DNA of 15,402 nt from Chitinophaga pinensis (GTDB taxonomy: Bacteria; Bacteroidota; Bacteroidia; Flavobacteriales_D; Crocinitomicaceae). The position numbers and the translations under genes are program-made. Shown piece after piece: positions 5,054 to 12,500 of the stretch. Within the stretch, counting starts at the first letter, position 1, and each line of letters starts with the position of its first letter. The DNA lies in NCBI GenBank assembly GCA_945870115.1, contig CAMBRH010000048.1, positions 1-15,402 of the forward strand, written 5' to 3'. Below the pieces are notes generated by a model that worked only from the letters and a program-made list of their open reading frames with translations, ran no database searches and was not told the origin of the DNA.

Positions 5054-7540
5054 TTATTTCAATAACAAAACATTTCCTGAAATTAATTTCGTTTTCATAT
5101 CAACCAAAGACAAAAATTCAATTTGCCAAGAATAAATTCCTTCTTGTGCTATAAAACTTCCGTATGTTCCGTCCCAACCAACTTTTGAGTCTAAAGATTC
5201 AAAAATTAATTCACCCCAACGGTCAAAGATTCTCAATTTATAACTTGTAAGTTCAAATCCTGAGGTAAAAACAGGTTTAAAATAGGTATTAAATTCATTT
5301 CCATCTGGAGTAAAAGCATTTGGAACATAATAAATTAAATCATCTTTAAATCGAAAATCTAATTTGGTGGTGTCTGTACATCCAATTTCTGATTTTGCGA
5401 CTAAAGTAATTGTATAATTGTCTTTTGCATTTTTGAAATATGTATGAATTGGATTTGTTTCATTTGAAAATGCTGAACTATCACCAAAATCCCATTCATA
5501 AAAAGTAGCATTTAATGAGCTATTTTGGAAAAACAAACTAGACTCATCAACACTGTTTTCTGTTTCATTAAAATAAAATGATGCAATTGGCACTAAATTT
5601 ATACAAATTAAATCAGGTTTAGTTAGAGAATTTTCACAACCATTGATTGAAGTAATTAAAGTTACGCTAAAGCATTCAGATGAGCCAGAAAAAGATTTTG
5701 TTATATTTTCTCCTTGAATTAAATTAGCATCATTAAATAACCACTCAGAATTTGCTGCATTTGGACTTGTATTAATAAAATTAACAACTAAAGGTGAACA
5801 TCCAACCGTTGTATCTTGCGTAAAAGTTACCGTTTCAAGTGGAGTTAAATTTATTTGCATTTGGTCTCCAAAGACACAGCCATTCAAATCTGTTCCAATC
5901 ACTGAATATATGCCAGATTGTGATGGAATAAATGCAGAACCATTAACCACATTATTATCCCATAAATAAGTGATTCCGCCACTCGCATTTAAAGTGATAC
6001 TTTTTCCTTCACAAATTGTGGTATCATTTCCTGCAAAAATCGTAGGCAATGGATTAACAACTAAACTTGCTGTAGAAATACATGTTGCTAAATCAGTAAC
6101 TACTGTAACTAAATAATCATAGGTTCCAGCAACTAAAGGAGAATTATTTCCCAAAACATTTTGTGATGTTGAGTTAATTCCATTTCCAGACCATGTATAA
6201 GAAACAACATTTGGAACGTTTGAAGCACTTAAATCAAAAGTTTCCCCAATACAAATCGGAGAATTTACAGATGCCAAAACAGTACAGGTTGGAATATTAC
6301 AATCAATAACATTAATGTTAATTATTTCAGTATCATTACACCCCCCATTTCCTAATGAATAAGTAATTGGATGAATGCCAACTCCAGCAATCAATGGATT
6401 AAAACTACCATTTGCACTTATACCATTTCCAATCCATGTTCCACCAAAATTTAATGAAGTCAGTTGACTAATTGGGTCATCAAGGCAAACATCACCTAAA
6501 ACAGAAGTTATTGTTGCATCAGCTATTCCGGCAACTGTAATAATGGAATTTGCTGTACAAGTAGCTCCGGCAATTGTAACCAAAACAGTGTAAGTATATG
6601 TTCCAGCCACAAGCGGAGATGGAATATTTGTTGGATTTTGAATTACCGAATTAAACCCATTTCCCGACCAAGCATAAGAAATAGAATTGGCGACATTTGA
6701 AGCAAGTAAATCAAACGTTTCACCAATGCAAATATTTCCAGAATTACTTGCATTAACAGTACAAGTAGGAACTGAGCAATCAATTACATTTATTATTGTT
6801 GAACCACTTGCATTACAAGGTGCCACACCGATTTCATAATTAATTGTTTGCGCACCAATTCCAGCAATTGCAGGATTGAATATCCCATCACTTGAGACAC
6901 CATTTCCTGTCCAGGTTCCACCTAAATCAGCTGCATTCAATTGAAAACTTGCAGCATCGTTGCAAATATTTCCAGGAACAGAAGTAACAGTTCCGTTAGG
7001 CGCACCAGATTGTGCTCCGGTTGGACCAAGTTCTAATGTAAAACTTGTATTTTCAGTTGAATAATCGTGGGCAATTACCATAATTGTTTGACCAGCAACA
7101 ACATTAGGAGCAGTTACAGAAGATGAGCAAGGAAAATCATCTCCAAATTGAGTGCATCCAACTAAATCTGTAGCATAATTACATCCAATTTCATTTGCAT
7201 CATTTAAAACAGCATCACATGGACTTACTCCAGCTGGAATATTATAAACTATTACATCAACAAAACCTTGACCTGAATTCCCCTCAATCAAAAGGTTTAA
7301 AGGTCCAGTTGAAGTAATTTGAAGTAGAATAAAGCCAAATCCAAAATCATTTCCAAAACTTCCAGTTGAACAACCAACAGGATCTGCATAATCTGTTGGA
7401 GGACCAGCTGTATTTTGATCAAAACCAAAAGGACCAGCAACGCCAGCTGAACAAATTGAAACATCAGAATTACAACCTTGCGAAAAGATTGAATTATTTA
7501 TCAATAAAATAAGAAAGAATAGACTAAGATAAATTTTCAT
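5054..7540 (-). CDS. Large secreted Ig-like/PKD protein with T9SS gliding-type C-terminal domain
   Basis: An 828-residue exported, probably cell-surface protein. Order: Sec signal peptide (1-20, ending SIFSQ); a Gly/Asp/Cys-rich N-terminal domain (about 22-175); two tandem copies of a two-module block (186-338 and 345-497, see the repeat entry); an Ig-like module opening FAGNDTTICEGKSITLNASGG (502-522); a degenerate PKD-like module (about 570-645); a clear PKD domain with YEWDFGDSS (681-689); and a C-terminal type IX sorting domain of the gliding-motility-associated class (about 738-828: VPNAFTPDGNEFN, then LRIFDRWGELIF, GWDGT, QEGIYSWQIEF). In Bacteroidota this class of C-terminus directs export across the outer membrane. 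No catalytic motif is visible, so an adhesive or structural role is inferred. It starts 4 bases after the stop of a small exported-protein gene and is surely co-transcribed with it. Confidence 0.9.
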   Translation of the reverse strand: MKIYLSLFFLILLINNSIFSQGCNSDVSICSAGVAGPFGFDQNTAGPPTDYADPVGCSTGSFGNDFGFGFILLQITSTGPLNLLIEGNSGQGFVDVIVYNIPAGVSPCDAVLNDANEIGCNYATDLVGCTQFGDDFPCSSSVTAPNVVAGQTIMVIAHDYSTENTSFTLELGPTGAQSGAPNGTVTSVPGNICNDAASFQLNAADLGGTWTGNGVSSDGIFNPAIAGIGAQTINYEIGVAPCNASGSTIINVIDCSVPTCTVNASNSGNICIGETFDLLASNVANSISYAWSGNGFNSVIQNPTNIPSPLVAGTYTYTVLVTIAGATCTANSIITVAGIADATITSVLGDVCLDDPISQLTSLNFGGTWIGNGISANGSFNPLIAGVGIHPITYSLGNGGCNDTEIININVIDCNIPTCTVLASVNSPICIGETFDLSASNVPNVVSYTWSGNGINSTSQNVLGNNSPLVAGTYDYLVTVVTDLATCISTASLVVNPLPTIFAGNDTTICEGKSITLNASGGITYLWDNNVVNGSAFIPSQSGIYSVIGTDLNGCVFGDQMQINLTPLETVTFTQDTTVGCSPLVVNFINTSPNAANSEWLFNDANLIQGENITKSFSGSSECFSVTLITSINGCENSLTKPDLICINLVPIASFYFNETENSVDESSLFFQNSSLNATFYEWDFGDSSAFSNETNPIHTYFKNAKDNYTITLVAKSEIGCTDTTKLDFRFKDDLIYYVPNAFTPDGNEFNTYFKPVFTSGFELTSYKLRIFDRWGELIFESLDSKVGWDGTYGSFIAQEGIYSWQIEFLSLVDMKTKLISGNVLLLK
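6050..6985 (-). repeat. Tandem duplication of a 159-residue two-module block
   Basis: Residues 186-338 and 345-497 of the T9SS cargo protein are two copies offset by 159 residues (477 bases). Each copy has module A (TSVPGNIC / TSVLGDVC, GGTWTGNGVS / GGTWIGNGIS, FNPAIAGIG / FNPLIAGVG, NVIDC) then module B (VPTCTVNAS / IPTCTVLAS, ICIGETFDL in both, SPLVAGTYTY / SPLVAGTYDY). Copies are clearly diverged, so the duplication is old. Confidence 0.85.
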
Positions 7541-7544
7541 ATTT

Positions 7545-7877
7545 TTAAATGTTTGATCTAATTAATCTTTCTAAAAACTCTACATAATTCTTGTACTCTA
7601 AGGGAAATTGAATATACCAATTTTCGATTAAACTAGTTCTATTCTCTATACTTACATTATTTAATATACTCAATGGACAATTTGGAGCCAATTCTAGTCT
7701 TTTAGTTTCTACAAATTGAAAAACACTGTCTTTTATTTCTGTATTATTTGTAGTTATTTTTGTTAAATCTCTTTGTGTATTTTCAAAACGTTGAATTTTA
7801 CGAATAACAGTATTGTCAGTTTGTGAAAAACTAAGAAAAGAAGAAAATAAAAAAAAGATAATAAATGTATATTTCAT
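7545..7877 (-). CDS. Small exported protein of unknown function
   Basis: No family recognised. The 110-residue product has a Sec signal peptide (1-19, hydrophobic FIIFFLFSSFLSFSQ) and a mature part of about 90 residues rich in Asn, Glu, Arg and Thr, likely helical, with one Cys (APNCPLS) and an aromatic segment near the end (ENWYIQFPLEYKNYVEF). It is the first gene of a two-gene unit: only 4 bases separate its stop from the start of the 828-residue T9SS cargo, and a consensus promoter lies just upstream. An accessory or partner role for that surface protein is a guess from position only. Confidence 0.7.
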   Translation of the reverse strand: MKYTFIIFFLFSSFLSFSQTDNTVIRKIQRFENTQRDLTKITTNNTEIKDSVFQFVETKRLELAPNCPLSILNNVSIENRTSLIENWYIQFPLEYKNYVEFLERLIRSNI

Positions 7878-7900
7878 AAAAGTGAAGCCTTATTTGAATA

Positions 7901-7931
7901 CAAATTTAAGAAATTATTAATTATTTATCAA
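7901..7931 (-). promoter_or_regulatory. Predicted promoter of the T9SS cargo operon
   Basis: On the minus strand, TTG (7931-7929), a 20-base spacer and TAAATTTG (7908-7901) match the Bacteroidota consensus. The -7 box ends 24 bases before the start codon at 7877. It sits back to back with the promoter of the TerB-like gene. Confidence 0.6.
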
Positions 7932-7949
7932 TTTTTTTTTAAGTTAAAA

Positions 7950-7978
7950 TTGTTATCCTAAATAAAATTGTAATTTTG
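7950..7978 (+). promoter_or_regulatory. Predicted promoter of the TerB-like gene
   Basis: TTG (7950-7952), an 18-base spacer and TAATTTTG (7971-7978) fit TTG-N(17-23)-TAnnTTTG. The -7 box ends 19 bases before the ATG at 7998. Confidence 0.6.
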
Positions 7979-7997
7979 TGTAAAAATTAAATATTAA

Positions 7998-8420
7998 ATG
8001 GGATCAATAGCAGCATTTTTTGAAACTGGCGAACAAACAAGCCAAAAAGGACATTTTAGAAACCTTGTATTAATTGCAAGATATGACGGGGTGATTTTAG
8101 ATAAAGAAAACAATTTATTGAACAAAATTGCTCAAAGACTTTCAATTACCGACGAACAAGTGAAGGAAATTCTTGAAAATTCTGATTCTTATCCTGTAAT
8201 TCCTCCTTATTCTAGAGAAGAACGCTACGAAAGATTCATTCAATTAATACAAATGGCTATGATTGATGGTGTTATGAGTCATGAAGAATTAATTTTTGTT
8301 AAACATATTGGAATCTCATTGGGATTTTCAGATGAAACAATTGAGTCAAAAACAAAAGTAATTATTGACAAAATAAATTCAGGATTATCTAAAGATGAAA
8401 TACTTGAAGCAATACTTTAA
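7998..8420 (+). CDS. TerB-like (tellurite-resistance/DjlA-type) domain protein
   Basis: A 140-residue, probably cytoplasmic, all-helical protein. The sequence has the TerB-like pattern twice: LVLIARYDGVILDKENNLLNKI (about 23-44) and LIQMAMIDGVMSHEELIFVKHI (about 83-104). In each half an aliphatic helix leads into a D-G turn (Asp30-Gly31, Asp90-Gly91) followed by an acidic D/E-E position, as in TerB, where acidic residues bind metal. Each half then continues with an RLSITDEQV / SLGFSDETI type helix cap. The exact role is unknown; members are widespread and most are not tellurite-resistance proteins. There is no signal peptide. A strong palindrome, likely its terminator, follows 19 bases after the stop, and rsgA comes next on the same strand. 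Confidence 0.75.
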   Translation: MGSIAAFFETGEQTSQKGHFRNLVLIARYDGVILDKENNLLNKIAQRLSITDEQVKEILENSDSYPVIPPYSREERYERFIQLIQMAMIDGVMSHEELIFVKHIGISLGFSDETIESKTKVIIDKINSGLSKDEILEAIL

Positions 8421-8439
8421 TTAATATAAAATAATTTTT

Positions 8440-8474
8440 AAAATCCATCCGCCGCGGCGGATGGATTTTTTTTT
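8440..8474 (+). terminator. Perfect 30-bp GC-rich palindrome with T-run
   Basis: Positions 8440-8454 are the exact reverse complement of 8455-8469, with no spacer. The core is GCCGCGGC, flanked by CCATCC and GGATGG, and continues into a run of nine T (8466-8474). As RNA this would form a very stable stem with a tight loop and a U-tract, a textbook intrinsic terminator for the TerB-like gene. The A-run on the left arm means it could also act in the other direction. Its GC content stands out sharply from the surroundings. It ends only 9 bases before the rsgA start codon. Confidence 0.85.
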
Positions 8475-8483
8475 CAAAAACAA

Positions 8484-9431
8484 ATGCAGTTACAAGGAAA
8501 AGTTTTAAAATCTACGGGAAAGTGGTATATCGTTGAATTGCCTGACAATTCGATAATTGAATGCCGAATCCGTGGAAAAATTCGCCTTGAAAAATTAAGA
8601 ACAACCAATCCTATTGCCGTTGGAGACGAAGTTTTTATCAATGAAAAACCTGATGAAGAAGGTAAATATGTAATCAACGACTACCAAGAACGAAAAAATT
8701 ACATTGTCCGTAAATCAACTAATTTGAGCAAGCAAATGCAAATTTTGGCAGCAAATATTGACCAAGCTTATTTGCTAGTAACTTTAAAATCTCCTCAAAC
8801 ACATTTAGCATTTATAGATCGCTTTTTAGTTGCAGCTGAATCTTTTAGAATTCCTACCACCCTACTTTTCAATAAAATTGATCAATATTCAGAAAAAGAA
8901 ATAATTGAAATTGATGAAATAATCAAAAAATACCAACAAATTGGATATCCTTGCTTTAAAATATCGGGTTTAAAAGGGGAAGATGTTCATTTTTTAAGAA
9001 ATGAAATTGCTGGAAAACAAGTCATGATCTCAGGTCACAGTGGCGTTGGTAAAAGTACTTTAATTAATTCATTGGATCCCACATTTGCAATTAAAACAAA
9101 TGCAATTTCGGCCGCTCATCAGCAAGGACAGCATACAACGACTTTTGCAGAAATGCACAAATTAGATTTCAACGCTTATATCATTGATACACCTGGTATT
9201 CGTGCTTTTGGAATAGTAGATTTAGATAAAGAAGTAATTTCTCATTATTTCCCTGAAATGCGACAATTAATTGGAAAATGTAAATACCATAATTGCCAAC
9301 ATCTTAACGAACCAAAATGTGCTGTAAAAGATGCTGTAGAAAATGGTGAAATTGCAGAAAGTCGCTTCAATACTTATATTCAGTTAATGACGGAAGATGA
9401 AAATGAGGTGCATCGAAGAAAAGAGATTTGA
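8484..9431 (+). CDS. rsgA: Small ribosomal subunit biogenesis GTPase RsgA
   Basis: Circularly permuted GTPase that binds the 30S subunit during late maturation and helps release assembly factors; cytoplasmic, not essential in most bacteria. The 315-residue protein has the expected order: N-terminal OB-fold (about 1-75, with CRIRGKIRL and NPIAVGDEV), G4 FNKID (129-133), G1 P-loop GHSGVGKST (184-192), G2 GQHTTT (215-220), G3 DTPG (235-238), and a C-terminal zinc site with Cys266, Cys271, His273 and Cys279. The start matches the family N-terminus (GKVLKSTGKWYIV). The upstream palindrome and T-run end 9 bases before this ATG and no TAnnTTTG box is visible, so the gene may depend on readthrough from the TerB-like gene or on an unrecognised promoter. 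Confidence 0.97.
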   Translation: MQLQGKVLKSTGKWYIVELPDNSIIECRIRGKIRLEKLRTTNPIAVGDEVFINEKPDEEGKYVINDYQERKNYIVRKSTNLSKQMQILAANIDQAYLLVTLKSPQTHLAFIDRFLVAAESFRIPTTLLFNKIDQYSEKEIIEIDEIIKKYQQIGYPCFKISGLKGEDVHFLRNEIAGKQVMISGHSGVGKSTLINSLDPTFAIKTNAISAAHQQGQHTTTFAEMHKLDFNAYIIDTPGIRAFGIVDLDKEVISHYFPEMRQLIGKCKYHNCQHLNEPKCAVKDAVENGEIAESRFNTYIQLMTEDENEVHRRKEI

Positions 9432-9455
9432 ATTCTAAAGATGAATAAAACTTTT

Positions 9456-9487
9456 TTTGAGATTTAGAGTTTTTTTTGTTATCTTTG
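9456..9487 (+). promoter_or_regulatory. Predicted promoter of the SprB-repeat protein gene
   Basis: TTTG (9456-9459), a 20-base spacer and TATCTTTG (9480-9487) form an excellent match to the Bacteroidota consensus. The -7 box ends 19 bases before the ATG at 9507. A weak AAAACT/AGTTTT hairpin with a T-run (about 9447-9478) overlaps it and may serve as the rsgA terminator. Confidence 0.65.
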
Positions 9488-9506
9488 GAATTCAATTTTA
9501 TTTTCA

Positions 9507-12500
9507 ATGAAGAAATTTCTCTGCTTATTAGTTCTCCAATTTATATTTTTTTCAACTTATTTTTCTCAAATAGTAGATCCATTTGCAATTAGATACCAAA
9601 TTAACCAAAAAGGTGGATTGGTTTTTTTAGCAAACACTTCAGTTTCAGGTTCAAACTCAGCCAATAGCGAAATGCCACCTGGAGGCAGCAGCGACAATAA
9701 CGGTGAGACAATGAATTTCGTAGATATTGACAGCGACGCTTCAACTTTTATGTCCTCAGCAGATCAATTAAACCTGCCTAATTGTAGCGAAGTTTTATGG
9801 GCTGGCTTGTATTGGCAAGGAATGGTAAACAATGTCCCTGAAAGCACTCCAAATTATTCTCAAAGAAATAAAATCAAATTAAGTGTCAATAATGGTGCTT
9901 ACACTCAATTAACCGCTGATGAATTGCTTGATAATGTTACTGGAAAAATGACTTATTTCAGTTTTAAAGACATAACTTCCATTCTTCAGTCTAATCCAAT
10001 TAACGCCAATTATAAACTTGCAAACGTTGTAACAGAAACTGGTTCAAATACGTTTGGTGGTTGGACAATTGTTGTTGTTTATAGAAATATTTACGAAACG
10101 ATGAAAAACTTAACCGTTTTTGATGGTCTTGCAAATGTAAGTTCTGGTGCTTCTGGAACAGTAAACATTGACATAAATGGGTTTTTAACTCCTCCTTCAG
10201 GCCCCGTAAATTTTGAATTGGGAGTTGTAGCGCATGATGGTGATCGAGGTCAAACTGGAGATCAATTGGCATTTAATGGAGCTGGAACTTTTGTTGGAAT
10301 TAGTGATGCACTGCATGATTTAGATAATGCTTTTAACAGTACCATTTCAAAAAATGGAGTATTAACGCCTTTAAGAAATCCAAGTTTTAATAATAATTTG
10401 GGGCACGATGCAAATATTTATTCTCCAAATAATTCAACATTTAATTACATAGGAAATTCTGCTACGAGCGCCTCTATTCGACTTTCAACAAGTTTAGAAA
10501 CCGTGCTATCAAGCGTTATTACTTCTGCAATAGATATTTATGAACCTGATTTGCGGGCCTCTGTTTCTTTTACGGATTTAAATGGCGGAACCGTTAGACC
10601 AGGGGATATTTTAGAATATGCTATTACAGCAAAAAATATAGGCTCTGACGTATCCATAAACTCTATTTTAACGGACACTTTGGATAGCCGTTTAACGTAT
10701 ATTCCTGGGACTTTAAGAATAACTTTTGGTCCAAATAGCGGCACTAAAACTGATGCACTTGATGCAGATCAAGGTGAGTTTTTTTTAGCGAACAATGTTA
10801 TCGTTGCTCAAATTGGAACTGGTGCATCAGGAGTAAATGGTGGTGCAATTGTCAATTCTTCTACAGGAGCTGATAGCACAGTTATTAAATTCAGGGTTCA
10901 ACTTACCAATGATTGTGCGGTCTGGCAATGTGGTTCAGTTTTAATAAACAAAGCATTTTTATTTGGAACTGGTCAAATTTCTGGCATTACGAACGGAAAT
11001 GATGGTGCATCTGATTTATTGGATCAAAATGGATGTCCATCGCTGGAAAGTGGCCTCGTAAATATTGATGTTAGCGCCTGTCCAGATACAGTCATTACTT
11101 TTACCGATACTTTGTGTGTTGGTCAAAACATTTCGCTTAGTTATCCTAATTCTACTTTTTTAACTTTCTCTTGGGAAGGACCAAATGGTTTTACTTCCGC
11201 AATTAATAATCCTACTATTCCAAATGCGCAACAAATTAATAGTGGCGATTACATTTTACATGTTTCTTACAATGGAGAATCTTGTATTGATGACACGATT
11301 GCTGCTGTTTTTGTTGCTCCAAATCCAACGATACAATTAATTGAAATTCAAGATGACACCTGTTTTCAAGCTGGTTCTGGCTCAATTCAAGTTCTTGGAG
11401 TTGGAAATGCTCCTTTCTCTTATTCATGGTCAAACGGTGATCAAGATTCTTTAGCTCAAAATCTTCTAGCAGGTACTTACACCATCACAGTTCAAAATAC
11501 TTTTGGCTGTTCTGCTTCAAATTCTTTTACAGTCACTGAACCACCAATTATGACAGTAACAGCATCTATTACTTCGAATTTCAATGGTAGTGACATTTCT
11601 TGTTTCAATGCTTCTGACGGTTCAGCAAATGCAGCAGGTAATGGTGGTGTTCAACCGTATGCTTTTTCTTGGTCGCCATCAGGAATATTAAATCCCATTG
11701 CAACAAATTTAGGTTCAGGTATGCACATTGTTACAATGACTGATGATCAAGGATGTATTGCCAAAGATACAGTAACTTTGGTCCAACCAAATGCAATTGT
11801 TGTAACTGGAACTGTAACAAATGTGCTCTGTTTTGGCAACACAGATGGTGCCATAAATACAACAATAACAGGTGGAACATTACCCTATACTTTTGATTGG
11901 TCAAATAATGCCATTACTGAAGATTTACTAAATGTCGCTGCTGGTTCTTACACAAATGATGTTACAGATATTAATGGGTGCACTGGAACAAATACCTTTA
12001 CAATTACAGAACCAACAAGTTCAATGTCTCTTTCTTCAACTTTCACACCTATATTGTGCAACGGCGCTGCAACTTCAAATATTGATTTAACAGTAACTGG
12101 AGGAATAGCTCCTTTTGATTATGATTGGTCAAGTGGTGAAATCACTCAAGACATTAATAGCAAAACTGCGGGAACATATACGGTTGATGTTACTGATTTT
12201 AATGGTTGTACTCAAACACATTCCGTAACTATAACACAACCAACAGCTGTTGTAATTAATGCAGTGCAAATAAATCCAGTTTGTCAAAGTGGAAGTCAAG
12301 GCTCATTGGACATTACAGTTACAGGAGGAACACCAGGGTACTCTTTTAATTGGAATACATTAGAAGTTAATGAAGATATAAGTGGACTTTTCGCTGGAAC
12401 TTATGTTTGTTTAGTTACTGATGTTAATAATTGTGTTACAACTTTTACTCGAACTTTAACTGATCCAGATGCAGTAAATATTGTAGGAATTGTTCAAGAT

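Noticed and set aside
8474..8677. Minus-strand open frame over the rsgA start
   Set aside because: It mirrors the rsgA OB-fold coding region, where the plus-strand protein has clear family motifs.
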